A stretch of 64,000 nt of DNA, taken from assembly GCA_001179505.1 (NCBI GenBank), contig CDMY01000306.1, forward strand, positions 63,916 to 127,915, in the 5' to 3' direction. Below are positions 1 through 10,188 of this stretch, one piece after another; positions within the stretch are counted from its first letter, which is position 1; each line of letters starts with the position of its first letter. The notes beneath the pieces are model-generated. The model worked only from the letters and a program-made list of their open reading frames with translations, was not told the DNA's origin and did no database searches. A program made the translations under genes and the position numbers. The DNA is from Vitrella brassicaformis (lineage: Eukaryota; Sar; Vitrellaceae).

Positions 1-579
1 GCTCCAAGGTCCACGTCATCCTGCCCATGAAAGGGGTACCGTACGCACGCATCCACCTCTCAAAAAGTGATGTGTCTATCGGTGTGTCTCTGTGTCTCTG
101 TGTGTGTGCAGGTGTGCGCTCAGATGTGCCTCACCGACTCGGTGCTGGGCTACATGCACCTCCCGTCAAAAACCGGTCGGTGCGTCCGTGTACCGTACGC
201 TGCGCATCTGTGTGTATATGTCCTGTCCACACACACCTGTCTGTCGTTCACACAGGTGTGTCCTTCGGCAGCTGCGCCGACGTCGACTACTCACACAGAG
301 TCGCCACACTCACCGGTCAACACACACACGCACACACACACACACACACGTATACACGAAACATGTGTGTGTGTGTGTCGGTCGTTTGTTTGCAGGTGAC
401 CTGAAGCCCGCCATCCCGACTCTCAAGATAACGCTGTTCGAGCAGACTGGAGAGGACAGACGCAGTGAGTGCCCTCACACACGCAGGTTAAGACGACACC
501 CGTGCCAGTGCACCGCTGGATGTGATGTGTGCAGATGAGCAAGAGAGGATGCAGTACGCCCGGCAGTACGCACATGGAG

Positions 580-613
<34 letters not shown>

Positions 614-3600
614 GGGCGTATACAGACGCCCACTGATTTAATTGACGGACACACACAGGCGAGTACAACCGCAATGGCAATGGCAATGGTTACTATGGCG
701 GAAATGGTGCAAGTGAGAACTACAACGGTCGAGTGGAGGGTCCGCTGCAGCGGGCCAGCGGAGATTTCGCCAACAGAATCAGAGCCGGTACGTGACGACC
801 ACTTGCACTTGTTTCCTAGCTGCACGTTCGTGTGCGCAAGCCTCTGGGCGTTCGTGTGTGTGTATGTGGGTCGATCAGCGTCCAACGGTCTTGACGTGCT
901 GGCGGCGTGGGACGGGTTCCTGAAGCAAGCTGACCAAAGTGAGTAGAGTGGATCAGTGCAAGCGTAGAGTCCGTGTGTGTGTGTGATGAATGAATGGGTC
1001 AGTCACCCAGCTGTCCATCGCCCCCACCGACAGCAGCCACTGTGTGGACCTATGTGCGATTGCCGGACAGGTAAGGCAGGCATCAGCGAGAGCGGACAGA
1101 AAGGAATGTGTGTGTTGTGTGTGTGTTGTGTGTGTGTTGTGTTTGTGTTGTGTGTGTGTTTGTGTGTTTAGGAGTGTGTGTGGGGGTGCATGGATCCGCT
1201 TGTCCGCGACCTCACACACCACATACTCGTCGAATCGAAATGCACAGAGTGAGTGGACGGATCCATGGGAGCACCCCCACACACAGGCGCAGATGCGCAC
1301 ACACATGCCTCTCTGTCTGTCTGTCTGTCTGCCTTTATGCGTGCAGCCTCTCGTTCCCCCGCAAGCGAGTGGATGTGACGCATGTCGGCCCACTCAGGTC
1401 AGGCACCCACAAGCAGGCTCATGTACTCATTCATTCACAAGTGTCTTTCTGTGTCTGTGTGTGGTGTGTCGCGATGTACGTCAGCGGTCTCTTCCACCCG
1501 GTCGCCATGGCTGTGTACCAGAAGGAGGAAGACGACAGCAGCAGCAGCCAAGACGAGCAGCAGTGGAGCGCATACAAGCAATCGGTGAGACATCTCGTCA
1601 ACACACACACACACACAGAGAAAGAGAGAGAGAGACAGAGACAGAGAGAGATTCTTATGTGGTGTGTGAATGGTCGTGTGTGCAGGTTGAGAGGTTTATG
1701 GAGGACGGTCAGTCTGCACCTAGCTGGGAGGCATTTCAGAAGCCCCTGCAGACATTCATGCTGGAGGCTTCCAGAGGTACGCACACACACATGGCCAGGC
1801 CCCGCCGAAGACCTCTGTGTCTGTGTGTGGCTGGGCTGATGTCTGTGATGTCTGTGTGTCTGTTCGTCCGTTTCGGCAGCGTGGCCGCCATCTGAAGCAC
1901 TGGACTCCTACGCGGACCCCAAACAGTGCATGTGAGTGACCATACAGGACACTCTCCCTCTCTCTGACACACACAGATGAATGTGTGTGTGTGTGTGTGT
2001 GTTCAGAGTGGTGCACCGCATCATGGGCAGCGAATGCCTGGTCAGTCAGTCAGTCTGTCAGTCTGTCTGCACACACACATCAACACGCATACGCGCGGTG
2101 CATTCGCCTTAATGTGTGTGCAGGAGACCTGTTTGCCCGAGAGCCTGATCGTCCTCTTCGAGCGAGGCACCTGCAAAGACGCCGGATACGACCAGCTGCA
2201 GGTAAGGTACCATGGGGACGCACTCGTGTGGGGCCGTGCGCATGTTGATGTGTCTATACGCTCAGTCATCTCTCTGTGTGTGTGCGTCTGTGTGTGTGTG
2301 TGTGTGATCAGGTGGTCGACGCGCTGATGACCACTTACAAAGGCACCGCCTACACGCAGAAGTTCTTCATCTACACCAAAGAAAAGCAGCAGCACCAAGA
2401 GCACCCGCTATACTCTCGTACGTGAAGTTGACGTGCGTCTCCTCCCCCCTCCACACACAGACACACAGACACAGACACAGACACAGACACACAGACACCA
2501 TTGATGTGCACGTGCTTCATTCAGGCGCTCTGAAGTCATCATCGTCTGATAAAGCTGACAGCCACTTTGTGATCCCGCCCAAGAAGGTGGCAGACGAGCT
2601 CAAGAGAGTCAACGAAATCAACGACACCAAGACGCCCTCCTTCTCTAATGGTCGGTGGCCTGGCCATTCACACGTCTGTTGCGCTGCGCGTACCTGCGTG
2701 TGTTGTGTGGCTGGGTGCGGTGCAGACAGCGGCGAGTTCCCCTCCTTCGAGCACTACGATCCCGTGCACCCATCTCACAAGGCCGATACCGACGCCGACA
2801 CACACAAGAAGGGCAAGAAGAGCAAAGCGAAGGAGGACGACAAGGACGAGAAGGACAAGAAGACAAAGCAGCCTAGGTATGTAGGCAAACTGTATGTATC
2901 GACACGTGACTGTGTCTGTGTGTGTCTCTGTGTGTGTAGCTATGGGTGGGAGAAGTTTCTGCCCAAGGGCTACGCCAAGGCTGCCAAACGCTCGTATGCG
3001 CCCACAAGTAAGCGACCCATATCATTCCCCCCTCCCTCCCTCGCTCCCTCCCTCCCTCCCTCCCTCCCCCCCAACGCACCTACACACACCTGACGTGCAA
3101 CACTCTCTCTGTGTCGCTGGATCAGCACCATCGCCCCAACAGCAGCAGCAGCAGCTGGCCGCCACACGCACTGGCACCCACACCCACAGCCAGCCACAGC
3201 CTGGCAGCAACCCGATGAAGTCGCCCGACTGGATCAAGTTCGTCCCTCAGGCTTACCGAAAACGGGTAACACTCTCGCACAGTGCACTCCTTGGTGCTTG
3301 TGGCCCATCCACGTGTGTGTGTGTGCGTGTGTGTGTGTGCGTGTGTGTGTGTGGTTGTCAGGCTGAGGACACCTTCAAGCTGGAGAAGAAGGAGGAGGCC
3401 TCACGCACCAGCCAGGGGCAGCACTCACAGCAACAAGACCAAACCAAAGCGAAGGAAGCCGCCGCCAAGGAAGCCCCTCTCCCACCCCCTCCCCCTCCCC
3501 CACCATGCCCACAATGCCCCCAATGCCCCCCTCCGCCACCTTGTCAGTGCCACTGCACGTGCCCGGAGTGCCCACACCCACAGCCACATGCACATGCACA

Positions 3601-4020
3601 TGCACACGAGCCCGAGCAGCCAAAGACAGAGGCGCCCACCACACACAAGAAGGCGGAGGCGGCAGCGGCAGCAGCAAAGCCGACGAGCAAGCCACGGAAG
3701 AAGAAAGAGGGAGAGGGAGAGGGAGAGAAGGAACCTGAGAAGGAAGCTGGCAAGGTCCCGCTCCCGCCCGCCCCTCTGCCTTTGGTGCCGGAGCATGTGC
3801 CCATACCCCCACCAGCAGCACCATCACCGCCACCGCCACCGCCACCGCCACCACCCCCTGCTGCTGCTTCACACCACAAGAAGAGCCACGCCACCACAAC
3901 GACCACCACTACCACCACTACCACCAAGGCGCCGGGGCCCTCCTTTGACGACGAATTTGTGAAGGAAGAGGCGGTATGCTGCACATATATGGATATATGG
4001 ATCGATGTGTGTCGTCATGT

Positions 4021-4052
<32 letters not shown>

Positions 4053-5199
4053 TCAGGAGTTCTCCAGCAGCCACAATGGGGACAACGGGAAGGGCAGCGA
4101 CAAGGCCCACCACCCGTCTGTGGTGCTGGTCGAGGACAGCGGCAAGAAACACGGGGATTACAAGAAGTTCCAGAAGCGCAACATACCCATCAAAGGCGTC
4201 CCCGGCTGGCAAAAGGTACCGTGTAGTCGCCCCCTCTGCCCCCCCCCCCCCCCCCCCCCCCNNNNNNNNNNNNNNNNNNNNNNNNNNNNNNNNNNNNNNN
4301 NNNNNNNNNNNNNNNNNNNNNNNNNNNNNNNNNNNNNNNNNNNNNNNNNNNNNNNNNNNNNNNNNNNNNNNNNNNNNNNNNNNNNNNNNNNNNNNNNNNN
4401 NNNNNNNNNNNNNNNNNNNNNNNNNNNNNNNNNNNNNNNNNNNNNNNNNNNNNNNNNNNNNNNNNNNNNNNNNNNNNNNNNNNNNNNNNNNNNNNNNNNN
4501 NNNNNNNNNNNNNNNNNNNNNNNNNNNNNNNNNNNNNNNNNNNNNNNNNNNNNNNNNNNNNCCCCCCCCCACCCCACACACGTGTCCATCATTCCTTCAT
4601 TCTTTTATCCATCAGTTCGTCCCCCCGAACTACCGGAAAGCCGCCAAGGCCACCCGCCACGCAGACGGATGGCCGCCAGAATCAGAGACCCTCGTCCGTG
4701 CGGAGGACCGTGACGCGTTCGGCACCACTGAGTCGTTCGACTGGAAGAAATACATGGGTGGGGGCAGCGGGGGGATGGGACCGGCTGCCAGTGGTGGGGG
4801 GGAGATGGGTGGGCAGCAGCAGGGGCGGTCTTTCTACGACTGGAGCAAGTATGCCGCTGATCCACGGGCAACCAAAGGTGCGTTGTGACGTGAGACCCTT
4901 TCCAGCCCAACACACCCCCTGTGTGCTGATGGATGGCATTGTTTTGTTCAGCAAGTGTGCAGCCGACGAGTCTTCTGGGCGTGTCTGGTGGGGATTGGCA
5001 GCACTTTGTGCCGAGCCAGACGCCGTCTGGGGGCAAGATGAGCAAGATGGACGAGACGACGTCGCCGGCGGCCAATGTGCAGAGGCAGGGCGGGCAGTAC
5101 TTCGACTGGCAGTCCTTTACCGACTGGATGGACACAAGTGCGGTCACGGGCAGACACACAGAGATGGACAGACAGCATGAGATGCAATTGTGGTGTGCA

Positions 5200-5235
<36 letters not shown>

Positions 5236-6030
5236 TGTGTGCAGACAGCAGTGGCTGGCAGGGCGCCTTCGTGAACAACAACGAGATGTACTGCAAGTTC
5301 GTCACCTGCCCCAAGGACCGGCCGCACTGCGTCTTCGGCAACTGCAGGGCACAGCCACTCACACCCGACGATGTGCCTAACACAACACAACACAACCCTG
5401 CTTATTCCCCAACTTAACACATTCACAGCCGCACACACACAGCAGCAGAGGGATGTGTGTGCGTGTGAATGCAGGCTGTCAACTTTAAGTGCCGGTGGGT
5501 GAGCTGTCCGCCCGACGCCGTGTGTGTCGACGGCAACTGTGTCAACGCCACGCAAGTCAACCGAACAGAGGCAGAAGGTCAGCAGGCCGACATGGGCACA
5601 CCCACACCGACCCACACCCACACACGCGGGTGTTCGTCAGCTGCCCGGTTAGGGTCGAGCAAGTTCGACTGGCAGGGATTTCTCGGAGGGAAAGGTCAGC
5701 CCCTTAGCCAACTCAGCACACACACCTCTACACATCATGACGTTGTGCTTATCCCATGCAGGCGGCTCAGCGCCTGACATCGACTGGAAGAAGCTCCAGG
5801 AGGAGGACCACAAGGCCGCCACTGCCAGTGCAAAGGCAGCAGACGAGCCGCCAGTGCCCACACCGGAGGAGATCAGCGCCGCGCTCAGGAGCGCCATTTA
5901 TCGGGCAGAGAAAACGGCAGACGGCCACAAGAGGCGAGATGCGAGTGACCCGATGGACTTTGTGCGGAAATCGGCACCATCTGGTGCTCGTGATGTTGGC
6001 CCAGACAAGTATGAGATCCGTCCGCTGTGA
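1..6030 (+). CDS. Multi-exon disordered protein with repeated DW-aromatic motifs (5' end outside window)
   Basis: This is the 3' part of a gene with more than 20 short exons. It enters the window already in frame and ends at TGA 6028-6030. Clear exons include about 2113-2202, 3362-3973, 4057-4215, 4616-4877 and the last, about 5761-6030. All that I checked are bounded by GT and CAG. The middle is low complexity: Lys/Glu-rich, then Pro-, Ala-, His- and Thr-rich runs at 3362-3973. The C-terminal half repeats a short aromatic motif (YGWEKFLPKGY, PDWIKFVPQAY, FDWKKYM, YDWSKYA, GDWQHFVP, FDWQSF, FDWQGFLGG, IDWKKLQ). Two Cys modules of the form C-[KR]-[FW]-V-x-C-P-x-D-x3-C-V-x-G-N-C lie at about 5290-5350 and 5490-5545. 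A 300-base gap falls in the intron after 4215. I recognise no family. A multivalent scaffold is inference only. Confidence 0.75.
4262..4561. other. Assembly gap of 300 N
   Basis: Exactly 300 N bounded by poly-C on both sides. It lies in an intron of the disordered-protein gene, between exons ending 4215 and starting 4616. The round size suggests a placeholder, so the true length is unknown. Confidence 0.95.
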
Positions 6031-6049
6031 GAGAGACTGTGGGCGGCTT

Positions 6050-6535
6050 TGGTGCGGTGTGGTTTTGTGTCGGTCGGTGTCGGTGTGTGTGTCTGTAAGT
6101 GAGGCAGAGAGATTGACTGCTGGTGTGTTTATGCGTATGTGCGTCTGTATGTGTCGATCGGTCGGCCGATTCGTGGGAGTGCCCTCTCTCTTTCTGCGGT
6201 GATGTGTGTGCGGTTTGTGGTGTGTGTGTCCGAGTCCATATCTGGTTGAGGCTTTTTCCCCATATATACCGATGTGTGTCTGTCTCCACACACACACATA
6301 TATACATATTTGTATATGACCGCTCTCTGTCGATTCAATCGGTCGGGTGAGTATGTCGGTGACCTCTGCAGAAGAAACGATGGTCGTGGGTGAGTGTGGG
6401 TGTGAGTGGTTTAGTCAGGAGAGACGGACACTTGATTGCCGACAGGCAATTTACACATACACGTGATTGATGCTATGCACCCATGGATGAGGTCAACGAC
6501 TGTCTCAATCCGTCCAGTCATTCCCACCGACCCCA
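6050..6535 (+). repeat. Dispersed non-coding repeat, copy R1
   Basis: The first of three copies of a roughly 450-490 bp intergenic sequence (others 9520-9985 + and 36110-36560 -). The flanks are TG-rich and diverged. Two cores are nearly unchanged: one at about 6340-6391, containing GGTCGGGTGAGTATGTCGG and CTCTGCAGAAGAAACGATGG, and one at about 6408-6451, containing GGTTTAGTCAGGAGAGACG and TTGCCGACAGGCAAT. I see no coding potential. R1 and R2 flank BTB-TLDc gene A in the same orientation. Confidence 0.75.
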
Positions 6536-6666
6536 TGCGCACATCACTGTGATGTGCACAGGGAGCCCACCCCTTTGCATTGCACATGAATGTGTGTGAG
6601 TGTGCCTGTCTCTCTGTCTGCTGCGCACTCCTGGACACGCGCACTCATCAAAGACGCAAACGCATA

Positions 6667-6770
6667 ACTAGTGTTTGGCCCCATCAGCACGTCAGCCGCC
6701 GCCCCGCCCCCCTGTCAATGGGAAAAAGCCTCCAGAAGCAGAGGGTCTAGGGTTTAGGGTGTAGGGTTTG
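6667..6770 (+). promoter_or_regulatory. Promoter-like module with telomere-like heptads, upstream of gene A
   Basis: The stretch holds, in order, CTAG-GTTT, AGCAC-TCAGCCG, a C-rich GC box (CCCCGCCCCCCT), AATGGGAAAAAGCCT, then three heptads of form TNTAGGG ending in TTTG at 6743-6770. The same order occurs on the minus strand at 23178-23074 before the unrelated F-box/LRR-like gene. The last heptad ends 25 bp before the ATG at 6796. The promoter role is inferred from position and conservation. Confidence 0.6.
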
Positions 6771-6795
6771 CCCGCCTCACCGCCATCGGTGACGA

Positions 6796-8863
6796 ATGGC
6801 GCCAAAGAAACGGAAGAACAACGATGGAGCAGCCGGTGGTGAGTCCGCCACCGCCCCATCGCAGCTGCACTCCGTCACATGCGGTCGGGAGGAGGGTGAT
6901 GAGCTGCTCAAGGAGGCCGCCGGATACGTCGACGGCCTGAAAGAGGTGTTCACGACGACGGCATCCAAGGCCGACAAGGAGCTGGAGCAGCTGGCGGGCG
7001 AGATCAAGCAGCTGATCACAGACAACGGAGGCACCATCGAACCGCAGCAGACGAGCGGCAAGATGCAGCTCAACGTGGGCGGGCGGGTCTTTGAGATTGC
7101 CGTGACAGGACTCCTGCATCCCAAGATGAAGATGACTTACCTCTCGACGCTGCTGCTGCACTTCAACGACCAGCTACCCAAGGACGCCAATCAGCTGCCA
7201 TTCCTCGAGATGCATGCACCCTACTTCAAATGGCTGCGCGACCAGCTGGCGCTCCTGGAGAGCCGCCACCTCGACGAGATCACCCTCCATTCGCCAGAGG
7301 CCGGCGACCCATCGTATGCCGAGTACCATTCGCTGTTCATCACAAAGAAGCTGGGCGGCGACATACAGGGGCAGCGGTGGGCGCCTGGTGCATCGACAGC
7401 AGCAGCAGCGGCGGCGGCTGGAGGGCGAGGCGAGCAGCAGGATGTGGAGATGGCCGACGGCAACGGTGGTGAGGGTGGGCGCGAGGGGGGTGGTGAGGGT
7501 GAGGGCAGTGGCGATGGGGTGGGAGTAGATGAGGCGTTTGAGAAGACCGAGCGGTACATGAGCAACTATCGGCGGGTACGTGAGGGGCTGCAGAAGCAGA
7601 AGGAGGTCATGGAGGCCTTCCTGTCGGCGATGCGGCCGTTCGTCAAGGGGCATAGCAGCAATGAGGATATCGAGGTGTTGACGCTGACGGTGTGTGGGGA
7701 CAAGGTGTCGGTCCTCCGCCGCACCATCGCACCACTCGGACCAGACCATGCACTCGTCAAGCGATACAATCCGTAAGGACCGTAAGGCTGGGGATCTTGT
7801 CTGGTGTCCTATGTGCCTGTGTGTGTGTGTGTGTGTGTGCGTGTGTTTCTTCAGCGACGAGTGGCCCGACCAGGAGGCCCACCAGACGTCGCTCAAGTTC
7901 CTGCAGCTCGTCGTCGACTTCGGCCGCCGCCTGGTCATGCCGTCCGGCCGGTTTGTGCATCCGCCGGTGGTGGCGCCGCACGAGAAGGAGATGTTCGTCG
8001 TCGAGCTGGGCATGTACGGCCTCAACACGATGCCGCCAGTCGGTGAGGCGGCGGGGGCGTCCGCTGTGATCAAGACGGCCGACGAGTGGCTGGCGGTGAT
8101 GAAGATGACCGACAAGAAAATCGCAACGCCGCCATCGCTGCTGTACAAGTGAGCTGCAGCACTCACGCGCCACACGCGACAAGAAAATCGCAACGCCGCC
8201 ATCGCTGCTGTACAAGTGAGCTGCAGCACAGGCAGACGACAGGACGAGACCACATTGTCCTTCTGTGTGTCCATCAGGGGTAGTCGCGACACGTATGCCT
8301 TCCCCAAGATGCTCGAGTGTCTGGCCGACAAGAGCGGCCTGCTCTTCGCCCTCCGAGATGGCCACACACACCGATTCGGGGCCTTCATCGACGGAGAGAT
8401 CGACCCGCCCGAGGACAACACAAAGAGCAACCTCTACAAGGCGCCCGCCTTCTTCTTCTCGCTGTCGGGTGCGTACGAGACGCCGACCAAGATCGAGATC
8501 CCCGAGGAGAGGCAGTCAGTGGCGGTGGCCGGCACACAGGGGGCGGTGACCAACCGCAATGGCGAGCCGTGTGGGAACGTGTACATCGGTCGCGGCTCTC
8601 TCTGGCTGGGATTCGCCCAGCCAGGTCCGGCGGCCAACCTCAGCAGCTGCCAGCAGTGGATCGCGCGGGAGCACCTTCCGGCGGGATACAACGGGGCGAC
8701 CAACGAGCATGGCGAGGGCACATTGGCACAGTCCCTGAACTTCACGTGCGATGAGATGGAAATCTGGCAGGTGGGTGGGTGAGGGTAACGGAGGGCACAT
8801 ATCGTTGGCTGGCTGTGGACAGCACTGCTGCATGTGTTCTGTGTGCAGGTGGTGAGCGGCTGA
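6796..8863 (+). CDS. BTB(T1)-TLDc protein, gene A
   Basis: Exons 6796-7772, 7855-8148, 8278-8770 and 8849-8863 join in frame to 592 residues ending VVSG. The N-terminus is Lys/Arg-rich (MAPKKRK, a possible nuclear signal), followed by a helical stretch. A T1-type BTB domain starts at about residue 94 with LNVGGRVFEI and runs through PYFKWLRDQLAL. An Ala/Gly/Glu-rich linker and a charged helical segment follow. The C-terminal TLDc domain begins near LLYKGSRDTYAF and ends with the hallmark EMEIWQ. Known BTB-TLDc proteins use BTB for oligomerisation, and TLDc domains are linked to oxidative-stress protection and V-ATPase binding; which applies here is unknown. This copy is open throughout. Closest relative in the window is gene E, its inverted duplicate. 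A 52-bp direct duplication spans its second donor site. Confidence 0.9.
8111..8229 (+). repeat. 52-bp direct duplication spanning an exon end and donor splice site
   Basis: Positions 8111-8162 are repeated exactly at 8178-8229 (period 67). The unit holds the last 38 bases of exon 2 of gene A, its GTGAGC donor and 14 bases of intron. The second donor would add an in-frame TGA, so the first donor (after 8148) is the coding choice. Confidence 0.9.
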
Positions 8864-8959
8864 ACCGATCTGACAGCACACGTAGACAGCGGCCAAGGGA
8901 GGGTGAGACCACACAACACTGCAGCACACAGCATCACACACAGGAGGCAAGCCGACGCT

Positions 8960-8991
<32 letters not shown>

Positions 8992-9519
8992 TGTGTTTCA
9001 GGTGGTATGTGTAGACGGAGGGAGGAGGAGCCTTGCTGCAGCTTGATGGATGGCCGCAGTGTGTAGTTAGCTTGATAGCGGCTGACTCAGACCCGACAGC
9101 ATGACGGCCTTATGACGAATTCGTGTCCATGTGCAGACACGATCATGTGTGTGCGTGTCAACCTTTATCCACTGAGGCCTCGTCACTTGACAATCAATCA
9201 GAAAATTCCTGACACTCACTCATTTCATTCAATCCATCCATTCTGTCTGTCTGTCTGTCTGTCTGCGTGTGTCGTTCATTCTTCGTGTGTCAACGAGCCG
9301 GCCGCCACCTGATCCATGGTGTCTTAGCTCGAGACACCAGGCCAGGGATGAGGTCACGCCTCTGCGACAGATACACGAACAGCCGCCCAGCACGATGAGC
9401 ATCGACGTGCGTCTCACGACGGAGGCACATGCTCAGACAAGACAGACACGACTGCATGTAAGTGTGTTTTGGTGGCTCGATTGAGGGGGGGAGCCATGGC
9501 CATGGTCAGACAGGTCAGC

Positions 9520-9985
9520 GTTGCGCTGGTGTGGTTTTGTTTTGTGTCGATCGGTGTGTCGGTGTGTCGGTGTGTCGGTGTGTCTCCAAGCAAGGCCGAG
9601 ATTGGCTGTTGGTCTGTTTAAATTTATGTGTGCGTACACATACCGATCGATCGGTCGATCCGTGTGAGTGCACATATGTACATATGTATACCGATGTCTG
9701 TCTGTCTGCACACGTACACACACACAAATATACATATATCGCATTTGTATATGACCGCTCTGTCGATGCGATCGATATCTATCGGTCGGGTGAGTATGTC
9801 GGTGACCTCTGCAGAAGAAACGATGGTCGTGGGTGAGAGTGAGTGTGAGTGTGTTTGAGTGGTTTAGTCAGGAGAGACGAACACTTGATTGCCGACAGGC
9901 AATATACACACACACGTGATTGATGCGTCCACTCATGGGTCAGGTCAATGGCTGTCTCAACCCGTCCAGTCATCCACACCGATCT
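9520..9985 (+). repeat. Dispersed non-coding repeat, copy R2
   Basis: Second copy of the element described at 6050-6535. The cores lie at about 9783-9834 and 9861-9905. The surrounding 9064-10188 holds no supported gene; it has short ACAC/TGTG and CTGT runs and the rest of the inverted-duplication spacer. Confidence 0.75.
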
Positions 9986-10188
9986 GATGTGGACACAGAA
10001 AACAAAACGGAGAGCCGTTCCACCCACCGCTAATCAAACCGTTCGTATGCACACACAAAAAGGGTTCGTCACACACATGAACACATCAATGCCAACGTAC
10101 GATGTTTGTCAAAACTGCATGGATGCGTCAGGGGGGGCCGCTCGCTGTCTGTGCACACTTCTACGGTTGTCCCCCTGTCCATCCTCAA

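Noticed and set aside
4738-5690. DWxxF motifs considered as WH2 or WW repeats
   Set aside because: They are too short, and they lack the LKKV signature of WH2 and the second Trp of WW domains.
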